NCBI GenBank assembly: GCA_037969155.1
Contig: JBBKWW010000150.1
Coordinates: 1 to 12,583 of the forward strand
DNA: 12,583 nucleotides
Reading direction: 5' to 3'
Origin: JAYXXU01 sp037969155
Lineage (GTDB): Bacteria > Pseudomonadota > Gammaproteobacteria > Pseudomonadales > Moraxellaceae
Below are positions 8,401 through 12,583 of this stretch, piece by piece (the stretch's first letter is position 1; the number at the start of each line of letters is the position of its first letter). The translations under genes and the position numbers were made by a program. Below the pieces are notes generated by a model. That model ran no database searches and was not told the origin of the DNA. It saw nothing but the letters and a program-made list of their open reading frames with translations.

Positions 8401-9016
8401 CGGTACTCGGAATAAACTGCCACATGCCTGCGGCCGCCGCATTACTGGTCGCGGCTGGATCGTATGAGCTCTCGATCACGGGCAACAAGGCCAGCTCAGT
8501 GGGTAAACCACGCTTTTCCGCCTCGGATACCGTGTGATACAAATACCGACTAGCACGCGCGGTTAGTCGATCAAGGTACGACTGTCTGGTGACAAACCAA
8601 CTCTGTTGTGCAGCGATTCGGCTATTCGACTGACTCAAATTCATCTTAAAGCCTGCCCGCATCCGATCCCACAAGTCACCATAGCGCAGCACCGACAATC
8701 GGTTGTTTTCTACCGCCTGCATATCAGTGGCTTCTAATAACAGCTCAAGCTGATCTAAACTGTCAGCGTCGAGCAAGCCTTGCTGTTGACCTGCCGCAAA
8801 GGTACGGCCTGCCGCACGAGTACGCTGTTGCTGTGCCTGCTGGGCTTTATTTAGGATGGGAATGACCACGCCTTGACCACGTTGCACTGGCTGACCACTA
8901 CAGCCGACCAACAACCCCGTCAACGCCATCGCACTGAGTAGCGACACATGTTGGCTCATGCGTCGTGTTACAGTCATCACACGTGAGTTTTCAGTGGACA
9001 GCGGCGGTGTAAACAT
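5495..9016 (-). CDS. mltD: MltD-like lipoprotein lytic transglycosylase with eight LysM domains
   Basis: Membrane-anchored murein lytic transglycosylase that cleaves glycan strands to 1,6-anhydro-MurNAc ends in the periplasm. Numbering from ATG 9016 gives 1173 residues, against 452 in E. coli MltD. A lipoprotein signal ends at LLVGC (Cys39). The SLT domain spans about 160-296, with catalytic Glu182 in LLPVIESSYDP, then AAGMWQFIPSTG and the motif ALAAYNCGGGC. A degenerate LysM lies at about 317-365, followed by a long Ser/Thr/Ala-rich linker. Eight clear LysM repeats follow at about 660-705, 717-760, 795-838, 847-890, 934-977, 986-1029, 1073-1116 and 1125-1168. The start is uncertain. ATG 9016 has TGGA seven bases upstream. 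TTG 9028 and ATG 8977 are in frame, and ATG 8977 would give a more typical signal length but lacks a visible ribosome site. First gene of the operon, overlapping yejA. Confidence 0.9.
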   Translation of the reverse strand: MFTPPLSTENSRVMTVTRRMSQHVSLLSAMALTGLLVGCSGQPVQRGQGVVIPILNKAQQAQQQRTRAAGRTFAAGQQQGLLDADSLDQLELLLEATDMQAVENNRLSVLRYGDLWDRMRAGFKMNLSQSNSRIAAQQSWFVTRQSYLDRLTARASRYLYHTVSEAEKRGLPTELALLPVIESSYDPAATSNAAAAGMWQFIPSTGKIYGLRQDALYDGRRDVVESTRAAYDFLSSLYNQFGSWELALAAYNCGGGCVQRAINRNAADGLPTDFWSLRLPKETMNYVPRFLAVAQIVNRPEQNNVNFPAIANRPHFREVPIAGQIRLSDAAEVIGMTEQELYVLNPGFRQGITTPDGPHRLLIPTSLAPHYDAQLLRLTNIDGTRPALAANVTLPAGSMVLGQSSGYSNAEAGALMGRPSAPLTVQRTNTTEGVTTQVTTRSNSSSAPEITTRVRLPTNSTALAALASAASIPTGTQSRLALPVGSDGLLANSARSVTEPPLNDAERRRIAASIASTTPVAVKSATTATLVRSEQPLSEAERQRLMQTLTATSTIAPEVLIEPALNAVEKAQVVKEIEQLAPVGTTVLDPLDGKIPLVALQTQQSVLESRGAERQVSYEQPVFAPRASSTATTASRVVSSSTPAAAVVASKPVRPKGSRTVYTVQAGDSLTAVANRFKVDIEQIAEWNQMSARANLLTGTSLYLYGVTAPVEKPTSYRVQAGDSLTAVAARFGLTNQQLASYNELTPTSNLFAGTSLSLVEPVKRNSPTPPVAAVTSTASRTSSSSRTQTATQSYTVKRGDTLINIAATHEVDVQELAKLNSLPSNYLVQLGQRLRVPEVAAKTVDYTVQRGDSLIQLAARYGLSPDELAALNDTSASRMLQLGERLSVPNRPALDSARTADTTSTTAVVASSDTRSSAVASSVDLSKSATTRYTVQRGDSLIGLAANYNVTVEDLARLNKLSANAMLQTSQRLLVPDNSPQVIEYRVKSGDTLGGLANRYGISLTELSAMNNIPTDRMLQRNERLTVPVIANSSANSDTSSAAPAEPKDTSVSRRAKNSRGDSNSSLPTQSYTVKRGDSLIGLAGTYNIDIDSLAKMNDLTNKSMLQTGQTLKVPDNAPRLTDYRVRPGDTLGRVASRHGITLAQLAELNEIPTNTRIQIGATLSVPATGDR
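5503..5506 (-). promoter_or_regulatory. Ribosome binding site for yejA inside the 3' end of the mltD-like gene
   Basis: GGAG on the minus strand lies seven bases before ATG 5495. It is wholly within the last codons of the upstream gene, and the stop and start overlap as TAATG. This arrangement supports the chosen yejA start and termination-reinitiation coupling. Confidence 0.65.
5513..6634 (-). repeat. Tandem double-LysM modules, 417-base period
   Basis: Within the mltD-like gene, LysM pairs begin at 6634, 6217 and 5800 (first bases on the minus strand), exactly 417 bases (139 codons) apart. Their second members begin at 6478, 6061 and 5644, again 417 apart. Each module is two LysM domains 52 codons apart followed by a Ser/Thr-rich linker of 43 residues. 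The linker sequences differ strongly but their length does not. At DNA level, 5764-5800 and 6181-6217 match at 36 of 37 bases. This is best explained by duplication of a two-LysM unit followed by divergence. Confidence 0.9.
7298..7522 (-). repeat. Degenerate threefold PL-x-x-AER motif in the MltD linker
   Basis: Three related short segments occur in the interdomain linker: EPPLNDAERRRI (residue 499 on), EQPLSEAERQRL (534 on) and EPALNAVEKAQV (562 on). They are separated by Thr/Ala/Val-rich spacers, 35 and 28 residues apart. Each looks like a short amphipathic helix preceded by a proline. I do not recognise them as a known domain. Confidence 0.6.
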
Positions 9017-9049
9017 ATCAATATCCAAAATCAGTATTACAAAAACAGA

Positions 9050-9055
9050 ATTGTA
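9050..9055 (-). promoter_or_regulatory. Possible -10 element for the mltD-yej operon
   Basis: The minus strand reads TACAAT, five of six matches to the sigma-70 -10 box, placing a transcript start about 25-30 bases before ATG 9016. No convincing -35 box is found 16-18 bases upstream (CTAGCA is the best, three of six), so the call is weak. If real, it is the main promoter of the five-gene operon. Confidence 0.25.
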
Positions 9056-9164
9056 GAGAGGTCATCTTCAGACTGCTAGTTTTACCTGCATCCATGATGT
9101 GAGGGAATATTGCAACCAGCCAGACTAGACATCACAAAAGCCTCCCAACACAATCGTGCAATCC

Positions 9165-9174
9165 GAGCATGCTC
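9165..9174. promoter_or_regulatory. Ten-base palindrome in the divergent intergenic region
   Basis: GAGCATGCTC is a perfect palindrome about midway between the divergent mltD-like and rnhA-dnaQ genes. It is directly followed by TTGTCA, which resembles a -35 box but has no -10 partner at normal spacing. It might be a regulator half-site pair; this is only a possibility. Confidence 0.2.
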
Positions 9175-9218
9175 TTGTCATAATGCCTGATGATGCTTGG
9201 GAATTGCCAGTGACGCGC

Positions 9219-9235
9219 TACGTTTCTGCAACGTA
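9219..9235. promoter_or_regulatory. Perfect dyad TACGTT-N5-AACGTA upstream of rnhA-dnaQ
   Basis: Six-base perfect inverted arms flank TCTGC, 70 bases before the rnhA-dnaQ start, inside the 289-base divergent spacer (9017-9305). Size and position fit an operator or activator site, or a small stem-loop. I do not recognise the regulator. The rest of the spacer shows no RNA gene or ORF that I can support. TATATT at 9273-9278 could serve as a -10 box for the plus-strand gene, but lacks a good -35. Confidence 0.35.
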
Positions 9236-9294
9236 ATGCCGTTTTTCTGCGTAATCCCAACACAGCTGATTTTATATTTTACTGCGTGTTTTTT

Positions 9295-9298
9295 GGAG
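9295..9298 (+). promoter_or_regulatory. Ribosome binding site for rnhA-dnaQ
   Basis: GGAG lies seven bases before ATG 9306, fixing this start at the normal N-terminus of RNase HI. The frame opening at GTG 9286 is a shadow in a different frame. Confidence 0.7.
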
Positions 9299-9305
9299 TC
9301 ATCGG

Positions 9306-10781
9306 ATGTCGATTCAATCTGCTAGCCTATATGTCGATGGCGCTTGCAAAGGCAACCCTGGTATCGGCGGTTGGGGCGTACATATTCAATATCCAGATGG
9401 CACACAGCAAGATTTTTGTGGCGGCACACCACACTGCACCAACAATCAAATGGAGCTTACTGCCGCCATTGAAGGACTCAAACACAGCACTGGGATTGCC
9501 CACGTCACCATTTGGACAGACTCCAACTATGTCAAACAAGGCATCACCGAATGGATTCATGGCTGGAAAACCAAAAACTGGCGCAAATCTGATGGCAGTC
9601 CAGTCATCAATAAAGACCTGTGGCTACAACTAGATCAAGCCTGCCAAGGCCGCCAAATCGACTGGCGATGGATTAAAGGACATGCCGGCCACGCGGGGAA
9701 TGAGCGCGCGGATGCACTGGCCAATCAAGGCGTAGAGGAACTCATGAACACACATACAAAACCATCGCAGACTGCGATCCCCGACTGGCTCACCAACGAC
9801 CCACTGGGTTTTGATGCGATCATCGATGACGTGCAGGCGGCTGATGAGTGGGATGAGCCTGCGCCACCCGCAATCGACCATCCTGAAGACGATATGCTCA
9901 ATTTTGAGCCACTGGCATTACCCAATGCATTGACTCTGGATCCATCCTCAGCACTCGATATCATCAGCCAAGATCAATTACAAGAATTCACCCCACCTGA
10001 TCAGCATCCCGAACATAGCAATCCTCAACCCTCTGCGGCGATGCTTGGGTCAGCACAAAACTTACCGGCAGCAGCCGACTGGCAAGCACCACAGCGCGCC
10101 AGTCATGGCCATCGACAACTGATTCTTGATACTGAAACCACAGGAATCAGTCCGGTGACTGAACGTGTGATTGAGATTGGTGTGATCGAAATGATCAATC
10201 GCAAAGCCACTGGCAACAGCCTACATGTATATTTAAACCCTGATAAGCCGGTCGGTGACTCCGAAGCCATCCATGGCATTACCGATGCATTTTTGCAGGA
10301 TAAAATGCACTTTGCTCAGATTGCCCAAGACCTGTGCGATTTTTTAGTCGGTGGTGAAATCATCGCGCACAATGCCAGCTTTGACATGAACTTCTTAGAA
10401 GCTGAACTGCGACGCTGTGGTTTACCTGCGTTGGCAGGACAAGTCCAAGTCACCGACACATTGGCGATGGCTAAGCGCAAACATGCCGGACAAAAAAACT
10501 CGCTTGATGCACTCGCGCGTCGTTATGAAATCACGCCACGCGACCGAACCTACCATGGTGCATTACTCGATGCTGAGATTTTGGCCGATGTTTATTTGGC
10601 GATGACTGGCGGTCAAGTGACCCTCGATATGCAACAAGATGGACACGCCGATGATCAGCCACGCCGCCATCGCCGCTTTGTTCAGCACAGCTTAATGGTC
10701 ATTGATGCGAATAGCGCTGACCTCGACCGTCACGAACAATGGTTAAATCAACATGCAACAGCCACGAGTCTTTGGCGATAG
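9306..10781 (+). CDS. rnhA-dnaQ: RNase HI fused to DNA polymerase III epsilon subunit (DnaQ proofreading exonuclease)
   Basis: A bifunctional cytoplasmic replication protein of 491 residues. Residues 1-147 are RNase HI, which cuts the RNA of RNA:DNA hybrids: YVDGACKGNPG with Asp11, NNQMELTA with Glu50, TDSNYV with Asp72, KGHAGHAGNERAD with His126 and Asp136, so every catalytic residue is present. Residues about 148-268 are a linker rich in Asp, Glu and Pro. Residues 269-491 are DnaQ, the 3'-5' proofreading exonuclease: DTETTG (Asp275, Glu277), HNASFD (Asp360), HGALLD (His417, Asp422). The C-terminal tail of about 50 residues, ending SLWR, matches the DnaQ segment that binds the polymerase alpha subunit. 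A clamp-motif equivalent, QVTLDM, lies at 437-442. In E. coli the two are separate divergent genes of 155 and 243 residues. I believe fused forms occur in some Moraxellaceae but cannot confirm it here. The frame is uninterrupted, so this is a true fusion. Confidence 0.95.
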   Translation: MSIQSASLYVDGACKGNPGIGGWGVHIQYPDGTQQDFCGGTPHCTNNQMELTAAIEGLKHSTGIAHVTIWTDSNYVKQGITEWIHGWKTKNWRKSDGSPVINKDLWLQLDQACQGRQIDWRWIKGHAGHAGNERADALANQGVEELMNTHTKPSQTAIPDWLTNDPLGFDAIIDDVQAADEWDEPAPPAIDHPEDDMLNFEPLALPNALTLDPSSALDIISQDQLQEFTPPDQHPEHSNPQPSAAMLGSAQNLPAAADWQAPQRASHGHRQLILDTETTGISPVTERVIEIGVIEMINRKATGNSLHVYLNPDKPVGDSEAIHGITDAFLQDKMHFAQIAQDLCDFLVGGEIIAHNASFDMNFLEAELRRCGLPALAGQVQVTDTLAMAKRKHAGQKNSLDALARRYEITPRDRTYHGALLDAEILADVYLAMTGGQVTLDMQQDGHADDQPRRHRRFVQHSLMVIDANSADLDRHEQWLNQHATATSLWR

Positions 10782-10792
10782 CGCTTAGACTA

Positions 10793-10823
10793 TTGCTCAA
10801 AATCTGTGATCCAATGCTAAAAT
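10793..10823 (+). promoter_or_regulatory. Possible extended -10 promoter for the FimL-like gene
   Basis: TGCTAAAAT (10815-10823) matches an extended -10 box (TG-n-TAAAAT, five of six in the hexamer). A weak -35, TTGCTC, lies 19 bases upstream. The predicted transcript would start near 10830, leaving a leader of roughly 108 bases that contains the hairpin at 10874-10899. The spacing is long, so confidence is modest; read-through from rnhA-dnaQ is the alternative. Confidence 0.35.
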
Positions 10824-10873
10824 CCACTGGAACAACAGAAACAAAAGCATTAAGGTTGAACCAATTTAATCTT

Positions 10874-10899
10874 GGGGTCGAGTGCGGATGCACCGCCCC
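10874..10899 (+). other. Imperfect hairpin in the leader of the FimL-like gene
   Basis: GGGG pairs with CCCC and, inside an asymmetric internal loop, GTGC pairs with GCAC around a GGAT loop. It lies about 38 bases before the next start codon and has no T-run after it, so it is not a standard terminator of rnhA-dnaQ. It may be an mRNA leader structure or chance. Confidence 0.35.
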
Positions 10900-10925
10900 A
10901 CGCAATATACAGCAGCACAACTGAC

Positions 10926-10933
10926 AGGAAGGA
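10926..10933 (+). promoter_or_regulatory. Strong ribosome binding site for the FimL-like gene
   Basis: AGGAAGGA precedes ATG 10938 by four to eight bases, depending on which GGA pairs. This is the best Shine-Dalgarno match in the window and supports the chosen start. Confidence 0.65.
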
Positions 10934-10937
10934 ATCC

Positions 10938-12583
10938 ATGCCCGAACTCACCGGTACCGTGCGCACAGCGCACTTTGACGTGGCATCATTGCATCTGGTC
11001 AAACCCGAAATCGATCTGTCTTTAGCGCAGGTCGAGTCGGTACTCAGCGTGTTTGTCGATGACGACCAAAACACTGGCGGACTGGCCGATGCTGCCGAAA
11101 CCATGGCGCAGATTCATGGCATTTTACGTCTGCTCAATTTATTTGGCGCAAGTGAGCTATCTGGCGCTATGGCACATTCCATAAAAGAGATTGCTGACAA
11201 CCCCAGCAATACTCGCGAAGAGCGCCTCGCGGCAATTGGCGAAGGACTGATGGTACTGCATCGCTATCTTGAATTCGTCTTATTACGTGAAACCTTACTG
11301 CCGCATCTACTGCTACCCATCACCAATACACTGAATAAAATGGCAGGTTTACCACTACTGCGTGAAGGCTATTTTTTAACCCCACATTTAGATATTGCAC
11401 AAGTCACTCCCACTGGTGCGACAGCAGATGCACTAAACCAGCCTGAGCAACAGCCGCTGATTCAGTTCTTGACGCGTATGTATCGACAAGGACTCAATGC
11501 AGTTTTGGCCGGTCACCCCAACCCAGACCACTACCGCTTAATGCAACGCGCGGGCTATGAAATGGCGCGTTTAGCAAGCGACGGCTCATCTGAGCTGTAC
11601 TGGCTAGCAACACAAAGTGCCTTGGAGCAACTCGAACAGTGCCGTCCACTCACTGCGAGCCGGCAACGGGTACTGACTGCGATTGAACGACAGTTTGCAC
11701 ACCCCACAGCAATCCCCTCACTTGAGGACTTAACCGATGTTTTGGCATTAGGCACATGTCGCGACCACCCCACCGCAGAGGCATTGCGCATCAAACTTAA
11801 CTTACAAGAACAGATTGCCACTGATCATACCAGTAGTGATCTAGCACGTTTCTTATTTGGCCCCAATGGCGAAGTCATCCATACGGTCAATACCTTGATA
11901 CACACTGAAATCAGCCAAATCAAACATCAAATCGATGGTGTCGTGCGCGGTGAAGCACCTGAGGAAGGCAGTATCAGCATCAGCGAACGCATGCAAATTT
12001 TGGCCAGCATTTTTGACATGCTCAATCTGGGTGACGCGGCCATCCAGCTACGTCAGCAAGTCAGCATCGAAAGCACGTGGATTAAAGGCGACAACCAAGA
12101 CAGCTTGAATGCGCTGATGGACGCCCTGATGTTGGCCGAAAATGCCATGACCATTCTGGACAAATCCTATACGTCGGGTGCAGTCATGCTGCCACTGAAC
12201 AACATGATGATTTCATTATACCAACTCGACGAAGCACGGGCGACACTGGTCACCGAGAGTCGTAGCACCATCGGCATGGCAATGCGCTCCCTACAGTCCT
12301 ATATCGACAATGAACATGATGCCCTGCATCTGGCCAATGTACCCGTGATGTTAGAAAGCGTCAGTGGTGCCATGCTGTTCCTTGAAGCACCGCGTGGCAG
12401 CCAAATCCTACTCAAAACCGCACACTATATGCAGCATCGCTTTACGCCTGATCGAGTGGCAGCTTCTGGTGAGGAACTAGATCGCTTGGCAGATACGTTC
12501 ATGTGTATCGACTACTATCTCGAAAGTATCGAAGTCAATAAGCCTGCGGGTGAGCGGCCATTTAGTATTGGTGAAGGCAGTCT
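10938..12583 (+). CDS. fimL: FimL-like protein, related to the N-terminus of ChpA (3' end outside window)
   Basis: Open from ATG 10938 to the window edge, 548 codons with no stop. I recognise the alpha-helical pseudo-Hpt architecture shared by Pseudomonas FimL (557 residues) and the N-terminus of the pilus chemotaxis kinase ChpA. The first helical block is at about residues 18-140 (SLHLVKPEIDLSLAQVE, MAQIHGILRLLNLFGASEL, LLPHLLLPITNTLNKMAG). A second is at about 175-250 (LIQFLTRMYRQGLN...LMQRAGYEMARL), and a third from about 350 (SISERMQILASIFDMLNLGD). No signal peptide or membrane helix is seen, so it should be cytoplasmic. FimL in Pseudomonas promotes type IV pilus assembly, twitching and cAMP signalling through the FimV/Chp network. 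ChpA itself normally follows pilG-H-I-J genes, whereas this gene follows dnaQ as fimL nearly does in Pseudomonas, so FimL is preferred. A ChpA-type kinase cannot be excluded until the C-terminus is seen. Confidence 0.72.
   Translation, partial: MPELTGTVRTAHFDVASLHLVKPEIDLSLAQVESVLSVFVDDDQNTGGLADAAETMAQIHGILRLLNLFGASELSGAMAHSIKEIADNPSNTREERLAAIGEGLMVLHRYLEFVLLRETLLPHLLLPITNTLNKMAGLPLLREGYFLTPHLDIAQVTPTGATADALNQPEQQPLIQFLTRMYRQGLNAVLAGHPNPDHYRLMQRAGYEMARLASDGSSELYWLATQSALEQLEQCRPLTASRQRVLTAIERQFAHPTAIPSLEDLTDVLALGTCRDHPTAEALRIKLNLQEQIATDHTSSDLARFLFGPNGEVIHTVNTLIHTEISQIKHQIDGVVRGEAPEEGSISISERMQILASIFDMLNLGDAAIQLRQQVSIESTWIKGDNQDSLNALMDALMLAENAMTILDKSYTSGAVMLPLNNMMISLYQLDEARATLVTESRSTIGMAMRSLQSYIDNEHDALHLANVPVMLESVSGAMLFLEAPRGSQILLKTAHYMQHRFTPDRVAASGEELDRLADTFMCIDYYLESIEVNKPAGERPFSIGEGS

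Noticed and set aside
9175..9203. TTGTCA as a -35 box for rnhA-dnaQ
   Set aside because: No -10-like hexamer is present 16-18 bases downstream (TGGGAA at 17).
9286..9633. GTG-initiated 115-codon frame overlapping the start of rnhA-dnaQ
   Set aside because: It is out of frame with a complete RNase HI domain whose ATG has a good ribosome site, so it is a shadow.

Overview
The window looks like chromosomal housekeeping DNA from a gammaproteobacterium, most likely in the Pseudomonadales/Moraxellaceae. Every open frame is intact or simply cut by a window edge. There are no insertion sequences, integrases, tRNA, rRNA or CRISPR arrays, and gene density is high. The lineage guess rests on gene content and order. 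A YejABEF-type transporter, MltD, RNase HI, DnaQ and FimL lie close together in the same relative arrangement that I recall around PA1807-PA1822 of Pseudomonas aeruginosa. E. coli keeps the smaller set mltD-gloB-yafS-rnhA-dnaQ.

Left part (1-9016, minus strand): one compact operon reading mltD-like, yejA, yejB, yejE, yejF. The mltD-like gene encodes a very long lipoprotein lytic transglycosylase (about 1173 residues against 452 in E. coli MltD) with one degenerate and eight clear LysM repeats. Its stop codon overlaps the yejA start (TAATG). yejB and yejE overlap by ATGA, and yejF follows yejE after 10 bases. A strong G/C-rich hairpin sits in the only real gap of the operon, between the binding-protein gene yejA and the permease gene yejB. 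yejF runs off the left edge.

Centre (9017-9305): a 289-base divergent intergenic region. It holds a 17-base perfect dyad, a 10-base palindrome, and only weak promoter candidates.

Right part (9306-12583, plus strand): a single 491-residue gene fuses RNase HI to the DNA polymerase III epsilon subunit (DnaQ proofreading exonuclease). The two domains are joined by an acidic, proline-rich linker of about 120 residues, and all catalytic residues of both enzymes are present. After a 156-base gap with a plausible extended -10 promoter and an imperfect hairpin comes a FimL-like (ChpA N-terminus-like) protein. It is probably tied to type IV pilus/cAMP signalling and is cut by the right edge after 548 codons.

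How the genes may work together: MltD-type enzymes release 1,6-anhydro-muropeptides from peptidoglycan, and YejBEF transporters with a YejA/YepA-type binding protein can import peptides or muropeptides. The overlapping mltD-yejA junction therefore suggests a cell-wall release-and-recapture operon. I found no wholly unknown system. The most notable points are this coupling, the exact 417-base periodicity of the double-LysM modules, and the RNase HI-DnaQ fusion.
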